Assembly: GCA_045536155.1 (NCBI GenBank) | Contig: JAZSMZ010000143.1 | Span: 1 to 8,986 of the forward strand | Reading direction: 5' to 3' | Length of the DNA: 8,986 nt | From: JAZQNC01 sp045536155 | GTDB lineage: Bacteria; Bacillota; Clostridia; Oscillospirales; CAG-272 | In this document: in pieces, positions 1-5,922 of the stretch | Layout of the letters: each line of letters begins with the position of its first letter | How positions within the stretch are numbered: the first letter of the stretch is position 1 | Program-made: the position numbers and the translations under genes | The notes under the pieces: generated by a model | Databases searched by the model: none | Seen by the model: only the letters and a program-made list of their open reading frames with translations | Told to the model about the DNA's origin: nothing

Positions 1-1
1 C

Positions 2-502
2 GGCATCATCGAAGAGGCTCTTGTTGAGACCCTGGGATGCTCGGGCATGACCCACTCCGCAGCTATGGCTGCTGAGATCCTCCAGGGCAAGACCCTTCTC
101 GAGGCTCTCAATACCGACCTCGTTTGCGACGCTATCAACGTAGCAATGCGCGAGATCTTCAAGCAGCTCGCTTACGGCCGTTCCCAGACCGCTTTCTCTG
201 AAGACGGACTTCCCGTCGGTTCCTCCCTCGACGACCTCGGCAAGGGTCTTCGTTCCCAGGTAGGTACCATTTTCGCTACAAACACCAAGGGTGTTCGTTA
301 CCTCGAAATGGCAGAGGGATATATCCTTTCCCTCGGTCTTGACGCAGGCAACGAAGTTATCGGCTATAAGTTCGTACACCTCGGCAAGATGATGGATGCC
401 ATCAAGAAGGGCACCGATCCCAAAGAGGCATACGAATCCAACATCAAGACCTACGGCAGATATGCCGACGCTGTCAAGTACATTGACCCGCGTCAGGAAT
501 AA
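2..502 (+). CDS. NifU-like iron-sulfur cluster assembly scaffold protein, 3' part
   Basis: The reading frame is already open at base 2, so the gene begins before the window; the ATG at 47 is internal. The visible start reads LGCSGMTHSAAMAAEILQGK, which matches the NifU/IscU N-domain pattern of a cysteine followed by a small-residue helix and a G-K-T-L-x-E-A-L stretch. By family knowledge that cysteine is one of the residues that hold a nascent Fe-S cluster. A second cysteine lies in LVCDAIN. The C-terminal half (from about TAFSEDGLPVG onward) is longer than in classical IscU and fits the Clostridial form encoded next to GGGtGRT genes. The stop lies 19 bases before the next start, so the two are probably co-transcribed. 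Family assignment is from motif and partner; the actual client of the scaffold is unknown. Confidence 0.8.
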   Translation, partial: GIIEEALVETLGCSGMTHSAAMAAEILQGKTLLEALNTDLVCDAINVAMREIFKQLAYGRSQTAFSEDGLPVGSSLDDLGKGLRSQVGTIFATNTKGVRYLEMAEGYILSLGLDAGNEVIGYKFVHLGKMMDAIKKGTDPKEAYESNIKTYGRYADAVKYIDPRQE

Positions 503-515
503 GAGAGAGGAGGCA
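503..515 (+). promoter_or_regulatory. Ribosome binding site of the GGGtGRT gene
   Basis: A purine run GAGAGAGGAGG fills the short gap between the two genes and ends about 8 bases before the ATG at 522. It is a near-ideal Shine-Dalgarno sequence and fixes that start. No promoter is visible in the 19-base gap, which supports co-transcription from upstream. Confidence 0.8.
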
Positions 516-521
516 ACGTAA

Positions 522-1532
522 ATGTCTAACAACGTAAAATTTGAAGGCAAGGAACGCCGCATGCCCAAAATTGAGGCTTGCATGGCTGAATACAACATTG
601 CCGACCTCGAAGATGCTCGCCAGATCTGCCTCGATAAGGGCTTTGATCCCGAAGCAATCGTTAAGGGCGTACAGCCCATCGCATTCGAAAACGCCGCTTG
701 GGCATATACCCTCGGCTGCGCTATCGCAATAAAGAAGGGCATCACCAATGCCGCTGACGCTGCCGAAGCTATCGGTCTCGGTCTGCAGGCATTTTGCATC
801 CCCGGCTCCGTTGCCGAAACCCGTAAGGTTGGTATCGGTCACGGCAACCTCGGCGCAATGCTTCTTCGCGAAGAAACCAAGTGCTTCTGCTTCCTCGCAG
901 GTCACGAGTCCTTCGCAGCTGCTGAAGGCGCTATCGGTATCGCAAGAACCGCTAACAAGGTAAGAAAAGAGCCCCTCCGCGTTATCCTCAACGGTCTTGG
1001 CAAGGACGCCGCTTTCATCATCTCCCGCATCAACGGCTTTACCTACGTTCAGACCGAGTATGACTTCTACACCGACGAGCTCAAGATCGTTTCCGAAACA
1101 GCTTACTCTGATGGCGACAAGGCCAAGGTTCGCTGCTACGGCTGTAACGACGTTCTCGAGGGCGTTGCAGTTATGAAGTTGGAAAACGTTGACGTTTCCA
1201 TCACCGGTAACTCCACCAACCCCACCCGCTTCCAGCATCCCGTTGCAGGCACCTACAAGAAGTGGTCCTGGGAAAACGGCAAGAAGTACTTCTCCGTTGC
1301 ATCGGGCGGCGGCACAGGCCGTACTCTCCATCCCGATAACATGGCAGCAGGTCCCGCTTCCTACGGTCTGACCGACACTATGGGAAGAATGCACGGCGAC
1401 GCTCAGTTCGCAGGCTCCTCCTCCGTTCCGGCTCACGTTGAAATGATGGGTCTGATCGGCGCAGGTAACAACCCCATGGTTGGTATGACTGTTGCATGTG
1501 CAGTTGCTGTTCAGGAAGCAATGAACAAGTAA
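522..1532 (+). CDS. GGGtGRT family protein
   Basis: A complete 336-aa protein carrying the family's naming motif GGGTGRT at residues 262-268, followed by a conserved tail rich in glycine and methionine (TMGRMHGDAQFAG, then GLIGAGNNPMVGMTVA). Cysteines in KCFCFLAG and in CYGCND could bind metal, but this is inference. The protein has no signal peptide and no clear membrane segment, so it is probably cytoplasmic. Its partner directly upstream is a NifU-like scaffold, and this pairing is a recurrent one in Clostridia, which suggests an Fe-S related role. The biochemical function is not established to my knowledge. The start is set by the strong ribosome site. A strong terminator follows 44 bases after the stop. 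A decayed copy of its last ~45 bases occurs at 2709-2755. Confidence 0.9.
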   Translation: MSNNVKFEGKERRMPKIEACMAEYNIADLEDARQICLDKGFDPEAIVKGVQPIAFENAAWAYTLGCAIAIKKGITNAADAAEAIGLGLQAFCIPGSVAETRKVGIGHGNLGAMLLREETKCFCFLAGHESFAAAEGAIGIARTANKVRKEPLRVILNGLGKDAAFIISRINGFTYVQTEYDFYTDELKIVSETAYSDGDKAKVRCYGCNDVLEGVAVMKLENVDVSITGNSTNPTRFQHPVAGTYKKWSWENGKKYFSVASGGGTGRTLHPDNMAAGPASYGLTDTMGRMHGDAQFAGSSSVPAHVEMMGLIGAGNNPMVGMTVACAVAVQEAMNK

Positions 1533-1576
1533 GATGATTTTTGGCTTAAACAGGCCAGGATAATTTAATAAAAGAG

Positions 1577-1626
1577 TTGGACACATCATTTTCGGTTTTT
1601 CCCGAGTGATGTGTCCAATTGTTTTT
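1577..1626 (+). terminator. Rho-independent terminator of the NifU-like/GGGtGRT operon
   Basis: A perfect 12-bp inverted repeat (TTGGACACATCA at 1577-1588, TGATGTGTCCAA at 1607-1618) encloses a small inner stem (TCGG at 1592-1595, CCGA at 1602-1605). A T-rich tail, TTGTTTTT, follows. It sits 44 bases after the GGGtGRT stop. Confidence 0.9.
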
Positions 1627-1713
1627 AGTATGATATTATATGTTGCAAATTGGCGCGAGTGTGTTGTCCGAGTAGAAATACAGTTTATAAATATGTTGGA
1701 CTTTTGGAAGCAT

Positions 1714-1740
1714 AAAAAGGAGCGGACGCAAGTCCGCTCC
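1714..1740 (-). terminator. Terminator of the minus-strand membrane-protein gene
   Basis: A perfect 9-bp stem (GGAGCGGAC at 1719-1727, GTCCGCTCC at 1732-1740) closes a 4-base loop. Read on the minus strand it is followed by five T residues (1718-1714). It begins 10 bases after the stop codon at 1750 of the minus-strand gene. Confidence 0.88.
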
Positions 1741-1749
1741 AAAATTGTT

Positions 1750-2172
1750 TTATTCTTCACACAACCAAGCGATGATTTTCTCACATTTTTTCCTGCCGGG
1801 GTATCCTGCCGCCTGTTCCATGTTCAGTTGATTTGCTGCACGAAGGTTTTGTCCCATACTCATAAGTTCAGCCACGATATTAGAGGGTTTTACTTCTTGA
1901 ACTATTTCAATAGTGTTTCCCTTGAGATATTCTTTAATCTCCGATTGTTTAGCCTTCCGAGCAAGCTCGTCAGACAACACAATACTCTTCAGTTCTGTTT
2001 CGGAAATGAATGTTGTAAGGTGGACTTCGTTTTCTTTCGGCTTAGCTACTTGTTTGTAGATAAGTACCGATCTTCCATCATTGTAATCAGTTTGAGAAAT
2101 ACCTCCGCCAGTTGTGTATACACCACCTGTTGTAACACCACCGACTGTTGCAGCTCCAACATGAACCTTCAA
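1750..2172 (-). CDS. Unknown protein, C-terminal part of a frameshifted gene
   Basis: A 140-aa frame whose only possible start is a TTG at 2172 overlapping the TGA of the preceding frame. It opens with a Gly/Thr/Val-rich segment (VGAATVGGVTTGGVYTTGGG), continues with a charged helical part (DELARKAKQSEIKEYLKG, then NTIEIVQEV) and ends with a short cysteine-containing tail (KKCEKIIAWLCEE). The frame stays open upstream of the TTG and adds sensible residues (NHEVAQYQNDP) that join onto the previous frame if one A is restored in the AAAA run at 2204-2207. I therefore read 1750-2387 as one gene of about 212 aa broken by a one-base deletion. Translational coupling of two separate genes through the TTGA overlap is the alternative. 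No function recognised. Confidence 0.6.
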   Translation of the reverse strand: MKVHVGAATVGGVTTGGVYTTGGGISQTDYNDGRSVLIYKQVAKPKENEVHLTTFISETELKSIVLSDELARKAKQSEIKEYLKGNTIEIVQEVKPSNIVAELMSMGQNLRAANQLNMEQAAGYPGRKKCEKIIAWLCEE

Positions 2173-2387
2173 GGGGTCATTCTGATATTGTGCGACTTCA
2201 TGATTTTAATTTCCATAACAGTCGCAAACAATTTGTTCTGCTCTTTAATATGCAGAGTTTTACCCTCAAGACTGCAACTGCTAAGAAGAGCCTCTGCTCT
2301 TTTAATTTTGTTGGCTTTTTGTGTGTTGACAATACCCGCAATAGTGCCAATAACAAGCATAACCAAACCAACCAATAGCATTTCCAT
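2169..2387 (-). CDS. Unknown membrane-anchored protein, N-terminal part of a frameshifted gene
   Basis: This frame starts at the ATG at 2387, preceded by AAGGAA (complement of 2394-2399). A start further upstream at 2435 is in frame but would lie at the U-tract of a terminator and has no ribosome site. Residues 3-20 (MLLVGLVMLVIGTIAGIV) form one hydrophobic helix, followed by a basic segment (KANKIKR), so it is probably anchored with the rest in the cytoplasm. After about residue 61 (TVMEIK) the frame runs into ten residues that look like noise and stops at 2169. The -1 frame continues plausibly (see the entry for 1750-2172). It lies 32 bases downstream of a terminator that ends a structured RNA, with no room for its own promoter between, so it may depend on read-through. 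No function recognised. Confidence 0.6.
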   Translation of the reverse strand: MEMLLVGLVMLVIGTIAGIVNTQKANKIKRAEALLSSCSLEGKTLHIKEQNKLFATVMEIKIMKSHNIRMTP

Positions 2388-2420
2388 GATGTGTTCCTTC
2401 TTTCTAAAACTTAATAAAAT

Positions 2421-2450
2421 AAAAAAGTGCGCCAACCGAAGTTAGCGCAC
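2421..2450 (-). terminator. UUCG-loop terminator at the end of the structured RNA
   Basis: On the minus strand a 10-bp stem (complements of 2441-2450 and 2427-2436, one U-G wobble) is closed by the stable tetraloop TTCG and followed by six T residues and more AT (2426-2411). It ends the ncRNA transcript 22 bases before the ribosome site of the downstream gene, so it could also act as an attenuator. Confidence 0.88.
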
Positions 2451-2628
2451 CGAAAAGCGCAAACTCCGACTGTCGCCAAACAAGTTGAAACGAACAAGAC
2501 ATTCATGCCTTTGCGCCCATTTCATGGAATTTGCGTTTTTACCGAAGTTCAAAAATGAGCACGCGGAAAAAGGCATAGTTTCACTAAAACGAAAAAACAC
2601 CTTGTTCAAATATTCAACTTGTTTGGCA
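2421..2628 (-). ncRNA. Structured RNA, 6S-like or attenuator leader
   Basis: An approximately 210-nt minus-strand transcript bounded by a near-consensus promoter and a terminator, with no credible ORF. Arms seen directly: a perfect 15-bp closing stem (2613-2627 with 2475-2489), a 7-bp second stem (2601-2607 with 2492-2498), a large asymmetric bubble, and an apical arm closed by 8 bp (2569-2576 with 2505-2512). The long 5' strand of the bubble can form a small hairpin of its own (GTTTTAGTGAAAC). Closing arm, bubble and apical arm in this order resemble 6S RNA, the promoter mimic that binds sigma-A RNA polymerase. The 5' end pairing almost at the transcription start also fits. Against this, the terminator stands directly before a gene, as in riboswitches and attenuators. 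No T-box sequence was seen. I am sure of structure, less of identity. Confidence 0.72.
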
Positions 2629-2633
2629 TAATC

Positions 2634-2662
2634 ATTATATCACACATCGCACAATTTGTAAA
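2634..2662 (-). promoter_or_regulatory. Sigma-A promoter of the structured RNA
   Basis: On the minus strand TTTACA (complement of 2657-2662), a spacer of exactly 17 bases and TATAAT (complement of 2634-2639). The predicted start falls at about 2627-2629, exactly where the 15-bp closing stem begins. This is among the best promoters in the window. Confidence 0.85.
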
Positions 2663-2708
2663 TAGAAATATGGTAAAGCTTGACTTTTTAATCAGAAAAC
2701 TGTACTCT

Positions 2709-2755
2709 GTTAGTGTGACCGCTTTTTGTGCTGTTGCTGTATGAACAAGTAAGAT
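2709..2755 (+). pseudogene. Decayed copy of the GGGtGRT gene 3' end
   Basis: The sequence matches the end of the GGGtGRT gene (1479-1535). The last part, ATGAACAAGTAAGAT (2741-2755), including the stop codon, is identical to 1521-1535. Before it 24 of 32 bases match 1479-1510, and exactly 10 bases are missing between the two blocks. Translated, VSVTAFCAVAV resembles the gene's VGMTVACAVAV. The 10-base loss breaks the frame, so this is a relic. No further homology is clear upstream of about 2709. Confidence 0.75.
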
Positions 2756-2769
2756 AAGATATTTTTATA

Positions 2770-2835
2770 TTGTAGGGGAGGGGTCTCCCCTACCGATTAT
2801 ATGCAAAAGCATTGCGGGAGGGGAATCCCTTCCCC
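2770..2835. repeat. Palindromic MITE-like intergenic repeat
   Basis: Three hairpins in a row: a perfect 9-bp stem (GTAGGGGAG at 2772-2780, CTCCCCTAC at 2785-2793), a small central ATGC-AAAA-GCAT hairpin, and a 7-bp stem (AGGGGAA with TTCCCCT, about 2819-2836). The outer ends are imperfect inverted copies of each other (TTGTAGGGGAGGG against TTCGTAGGGGAAGGG). It has no coding capacity. The layout fits a small non-autonomous repeat of the kind scattered in Clostridia; copy number cannot be seen here. Confidence 0.65.
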
Positions 2836-2945
2836 TACGAATTTATATCGCGTGCAGTATCCTTCGGGACGCCTCGAATAAACTGCGTCTGCTTTTTATT
2901 AATGCACAGCAAAGTTGACGCAACAGATATCGCCCTTCAAAAGCA

Positions 2946-2965
2946 CAACCGTCCCGTAACGGTTG
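2946..2965. repeat. Short inverted repeat upstream of the GH43 promoter
   Basis: CAACCGT and ACGGTTG form a perfect 7-bp inverted repeat around a 6-base spacer, ending about 25 bases before the -35 box of the GH43 promoter. It could be a regulator binding site, but nothing else supports that. Confidence 0.3.
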
Positions 2966-2990
2966 CCGATTGCAAATTCACAAAATAATC

Positions 2991-3018
2991 TTGCTTTTCT
3001 CCATCAATATGTTATAAT
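2991..3018 (+). promoter_or_regulatory. Sigma-A promoter of the GH43 gene
   Basis: TTGCTT at 2991-2996 and TATAAT at 3013-3018 are separated by 16 bases. The start would fall near 3025, giving a leader of about 30 bases that contains the ribosome site GAGGAG at 3042-3047. This also argues against translation starting at the in-frame ATG at 2963, which lies upstream of the promoter. Confidence 0.75.
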
Positions 3019-3055
3019 GAAAAAAACGAATATTTATCACCGAGGAGTACAACCA

Positions 3056-5530
3056 ATGCTTAAAAAATGGATTTCTCTCGCTCTTTGTGCGATCATGTTG
3101 ATCCCAACGTTTGCATCCTGTCAATCCGACTCGCCCACCGATTCTGTCGATACGGTGCCGCAGACTCCGGCAACCGATATCGATTATTCTGCCATTGAAG
3201 AGATAGACGTCTATCAAAATCCCGTCTTGACCGCGGAGGAATCGAACGGGTGGCATTTGGGTGACCCTTTCGTTATGCGCTATAACGGTCACTATTATCT
3301 GTACGTCACCAGCCCCGGAAAAGGCGTCCATTGCTGGAGCTCGGATAATTTGGTGTCTTGGTCGTACGTGGGAATGTGTACCGAGGAGCAGACGGCAGAC
3401 GGCGCTTGGGCTCCCGAAGTACACTACTACAACGGCAAATTCTATATGTACGCTTCGCCCAAGGGTCTCGGCCATTTCGTATACACCAGCGACAGCCCGA
3501 CCGGTCCTTTCAAGGCGGCGACCGGCAATATCGGCATGAACATCGATGGCTCGGTATTCATTGACAACGGCGGAAGATGGTATTTTTATACAGCCGGTGA
3601 CACCGCCATCCGAGCCTACACCATGTACAGCCCTACCGAAATGACCTTCTTGTCCTCTCTCGATATCACCTCCATGGACGGTCGTTGGACCGAGGGTCCC
3701 ATGGTTGTCTATCACGACGGCTATTATTACATGACCTTCACGGGCAACAATTATCAAAGCCTTGCCTATCGTATCAATTACGTGTACAGCAAGATCTCGC
3801 CTACGTCGTTTAAGACTTCCCGAAATCAGACCGTTCTCATTAACACGTCTGACGAGGGACATCACCTGGGTCACAGCTCTACCGTAAAGGGTCCCGATCT
3901 GGACAGCTATTACATCGCATACCACTCGATGAAGTCCAACGGCTACAGCCGAGACGTGAATATCGACCGTATCGTCTTCAACGGCTCTACCATGGAAGTA
4001 ATGGGTCCCACATTCGACGAGCAGCAAGTGCCCGATATGCCCGATATCTACAGCTATTTTGACAGTGACGATTCCTTGAAGGGCTGGACGCTGAACGGCT
4101 CCGCTGCCACAGATGCCAACGTCGGACTTACGCTGAGCGCTGAAGGCTCCATTGTATCCGACAAGCGATTCCTTGGCAACTATACCGCGGAATATAACGT
4201 CGCCAATATCGCCGAGGGCGGCATGGCAGGTGCAATCTTCAGCTACACCGACGATGAAAATTTTGGTTCTATGGTATTTGATCCTGCCGGCCAAAAGGTG
4301 ATCATCACCGTCACCGTTGACGGCGAGGCTACCGTTTCCGAGTATAACGTGATCCAATCCTTTAAAGAAGACGTAAGATTCGACTGCATTCAGTCGATTC
4401 AGATTGAAAAAAACGAAAGCACCTACACTTTCTATATGAACGACCGCGAGATATGCGAGATCAAGGACAGTGCCCTTGCGGGCGGATCTATCGGCTACAT
4501 TGCTCAAAACAAGGATGCCGCCTTCGGATTTATAGGCGCAACAGGAGCAGTGGGCGGAGACAGCAATGCAGACGATTACAAGACCGTCTCGGGAATCAGC
4601 GGTCTGATTCCTGCAACCGCCTACACAACCGGCAAGTTCCCGACCGTTCGCAAGAGTGCCATGAATGCGGTAAGCGCTCAGACGGGCAACGTGCTCAATT
4701 ACCGAATTTTAGCCGTTGCCGACGGTAACTACGACCTTGCCGCCGAATACTGTACAGATGACAAAAATTCGAGCGCCGCAATGGAGGTCTTCGTAGACGG
4801 AAAGTCGGCAGGCACGATCGATCTTACTGCAAGCGACGAGCTTGCCACCGCAGTGATCCGAAAAATCCCGTTAAAAAAGGGACAGCACACCATATCATTC
4901 AAGATTATCGAAGGCGTTGCAAGCTTTGTTCGCTTCAATATGCTGAAAGCACAAGACGTTACGATGCTTGAATTGGGATATGACTCCGACGCAGATGGCA
5001 ATCAATACACCGACGGCAACTGGACGATCAAACATAGCATGCTCACTATCAAGGGCGGTTCCGATACGGGAAAGAGGCTGTACGGAGATCGCAACTGGGG
5101 CGACTATACTGTCGAAGCGGACGTAACGCCGCAAAAGGACGTAAATGCAGGCTTGATCGTTCGCGCCACCGATCCCGGTTCGACCGCTCTCAGCCCCACA
5201 TACTCCCCGGATAAAGCCACCGATGCAGATGCTCAAGCATCCATCGACTGGCTGCAGGGCTACTACGTTGGTATTGCCAAAGACGGTGTCGTCCTCGCCA
5301 AGCTGAGCTATAGCTACACTCAATTGGAAAAGGCGAGTGGGGTTTTCAGGGTGAACAACACCTATCGTTTAAAGGTGGTTTGCGAAGGCGCCAATATCAA
5401 GGTTTATGTAGACGATCAGCTGTATATTGATTATACCGATGCCAATCCCTTTATTCAAGGTATGGCAGGCGTCCGTGCTTATAAATCAATTACCGATTTC
5501 GATAGTTTCAAGATCACCGCATTGAATTGA
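3056..5530 (+). CDS. Secreted GH43 family glycoside hydrolase lipoprotein with accessory binding domains
   Basis: The 824-aa product starts at the ATG after GAGGAG and downstream of its promoter. Residues 1-22 form a lipoprotein signal (MLKKW, hydrophobic core, FASC with Cys22 as the lipidation site; the -3 residue Phe is unusual). Residues ~50-320 are a GH43 five-bladed propeller. Asp70 (LGDPFV) is the expected base, Asp164 (NIDGSV) the pKa modulator and Glu213 (WTEGPM) the acid; GHHLGHSS near 268-275 is also family-typical. Next come a LamG/DUF1080-like beta-sandwich (~335-500), a CBM6/35-like module (~510-635) and a second LamG-like domain (~638-824). By family it removes arabinose or xylose from plant polysaccharide at the cell surface; the exact substrate cannot be read. 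It is monocistronic. Confidence 0.9.
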   Translation: MLKKWISLALCAIMLIPTFASCQSDSPTDSVDTVPQTPATDIDYSAIEEIDVYQNPVLTAEESNGWHLGDPFVMRYNGHYYLYVTSPGKGVHCWSSDNLVSWSYVGMCTEEQTADGAWAPEVHYYNGKFYMYASPKGLGHFVYTSDSPTGPFKAATGNIGMNIDGSVFIDNGGRWYFYTAGDTAIRAYTMYSPTEMTFLSSLDITSMDGRWTEGPMVVYHDGYYYMTFTGNNYQSLAYRINYVYSKISPTSFKTSRNQTVLINTSDEGHHLGHSSTVKGPDLDSYYIAYHSMKSNGYSRDVNIDRIVFNGSTMEVMGPTFDEQQVPDMPDIYSYFDSDDSLKGWTLNGSAATDANVGLTLSAEGSIVSDKRFLGNYTAEYNVANIAEGGMAGAIFSYTDDENFGSMVFDPAGQKVIITVTVDGEATVSEYNVIQSFKEDVRFDCIQSIQIEKNESTYTFYMNDREICEIKDSALAGGSIGYIAQNKDAAFGFIGATGAVGGDSNADDYKTVSGISGLIPATAYTTGKFPTVRKSAMNAVSAQTGNVLNYRILAVADGNYDLAAEYCTDDKNSSAAMEVFVDGKSAGTIDLTASDELATAVIRKIPLKKGQHTISFKIIEGVASFVRFNMLKAQDVTMLELGYDSDADGNQYTDGNWTIKHSMLTIKGGSDTGKRLYGDRNWGDYTVEADVTPQKDVNAGLIVRATDPGSTALSPTYSPDKATDADAQASIDWLQGYYVGIAKDGVVLAKLSYSYTQLEKASGVFRVNNTYRLKVVCEGANIKVYVDDQLYIDYTDANPFIQGMAGVRAYKSITDFDSFKITALN

Positions 5531-5598
5531 TGACGGAAACGGTAAAGCGTAGTTAAGACTCAAAAAGCATACTATCAGCAAATATAATCCATGGCAGT

Positions 5599-5636
5599 AA
5601 AAAGCAGACACGTCGTTGTTGATGTGTCTGCTTTTT
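5599..5636 (+). terminator. Terminator of the GH43 gene
   Basis: A perfect 13-bp inverted repeat (AAAAAGCAGACAC at 5599-5611, GTGTCTGCTTTTT at 5624-5636) with a 12-base loop. The T run is part of the stem. It begins 68 bases after the GH43 stop. Confidence 0.88.
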
Positions 5637-5648
5637 GGTTGGATATGG

Positions 5649-5679
5649 AAAAAGGGCATCTCAGTGAGATGCCCTTTTT
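5649..5679. terminator. Bidirectional terminator between converging transcripts
   Basis: A perfect 14-bp stem (5649-5662 with 5666-5679) with a 3-base loop AGT, starting with five A and ending with five T. It can stop the plus-strand GH43 transcript a second time and the minus-strand peptide operon from the other side. Confidence 0.88.
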
Positions 5680-5745
5680 GTGGTGGTGGATGTAATTGCG
5701 CATCGTCAACTTAAACATTGACGAGTTGCTAAGTTGCGAGCGAAA

Positions 5746-5880
5746 TTACCACTCTTCTCCGCCTAATGATGCGCCGCCTAATCCTTCTCCTCCACCGATT
5801 TCGCCGCTCAAGTCCGTGATATCTTCTTTCTGAACAAACATGAGCACTTCTACTTCAGGGGCTTCGTATGTCTTTTTCAT
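5746..5880 (-). CDS. Small glycine-rich peptide of 44 aa
   Basis: A complete short gene, ATG at 5880 and TAA at 5746-5748, with an AAAGG ribosome site about 9 bases upstream. The peptide opens with MKKTYEAPEVEVLMF, passes through a KEDITDLSGE segment and ends with a glycine-rich acidic tail (EIGGGEGLGGASLGGEEW). Many Clostridia encode short peptides with this kind of start (MKKxYxxPE...) and a variable Gly/Ser/Thr tail. Their function is unclear to me, and a precursor peptide role is only a possibility. It has no cysteine and no signal peptide. It lies 42 bases after the beta-helix gene, probably in the same transcript, and a terminator follows. Confidence 0.7.
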   Translation of the reverse strand: MKKTYEAPEVEVLMFVQKEDITDLSGEIGGGEGLGGASLGGEEW

Positions 5881-5922
5881 GACAATTAACCTTTCTTACT
5901 TGATTCTTATTTGGGCAGCTAT

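Noticed and set aside
474..1784. Long open frame of 436 codons on the minus strand
   Set aside because: It lies antisense to the NifU-like and GGGtGRT genes, starts inside a terminator region and encodes a low-complexity Cys/Gly/Val-rich product; it mirrors codon bias of the real genes.
1606..2445. Open frame of 279 codons on the plus strand, rich in Phe, Leu and Ser
   Set aside because: It begins in the operon terminator, has no ribosome site and lies opposite the minus-strand gene flanked by its own terminator; the composition is that of antisense AT-rich DNA.
2421..2628. Structured RNA as a T-box leader, tmRNA, SRP RNA or RNase P RNA
   Set aside because: No T-box antiterminator sequence, no tRNA-like ends, no GGAA/GGAG SRP loop pattern and too short for RNase P or tmRNA.
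2770..2835. GC-rich palindromes as a transcription terminator or CRISPR array
   Set aside because: No T-run follows either hairpin, and there are only two unequal hairpins with no regular spacers.
2963..3055. Upstream extension of the GH43 protein to the ATG at 2963
   Set aside because: It would begin upstream of the -10 box, and it would bury the lipoprotein signal 31 residues inside the protein.
2978..4507. Open frame of 509 codons on the minus strand
   Set aside because: It is antisense to the GH43 propeller, which has clear catalytic motifs, a promoter and a ribosome site.
5746..5880. Small peptide as a bacteriocin with a double-glycine leader
   Set aside because: No double-glycine cleavage site in a canonical leader, no cysteines, and no transporter or modification enzyme gene nearby.
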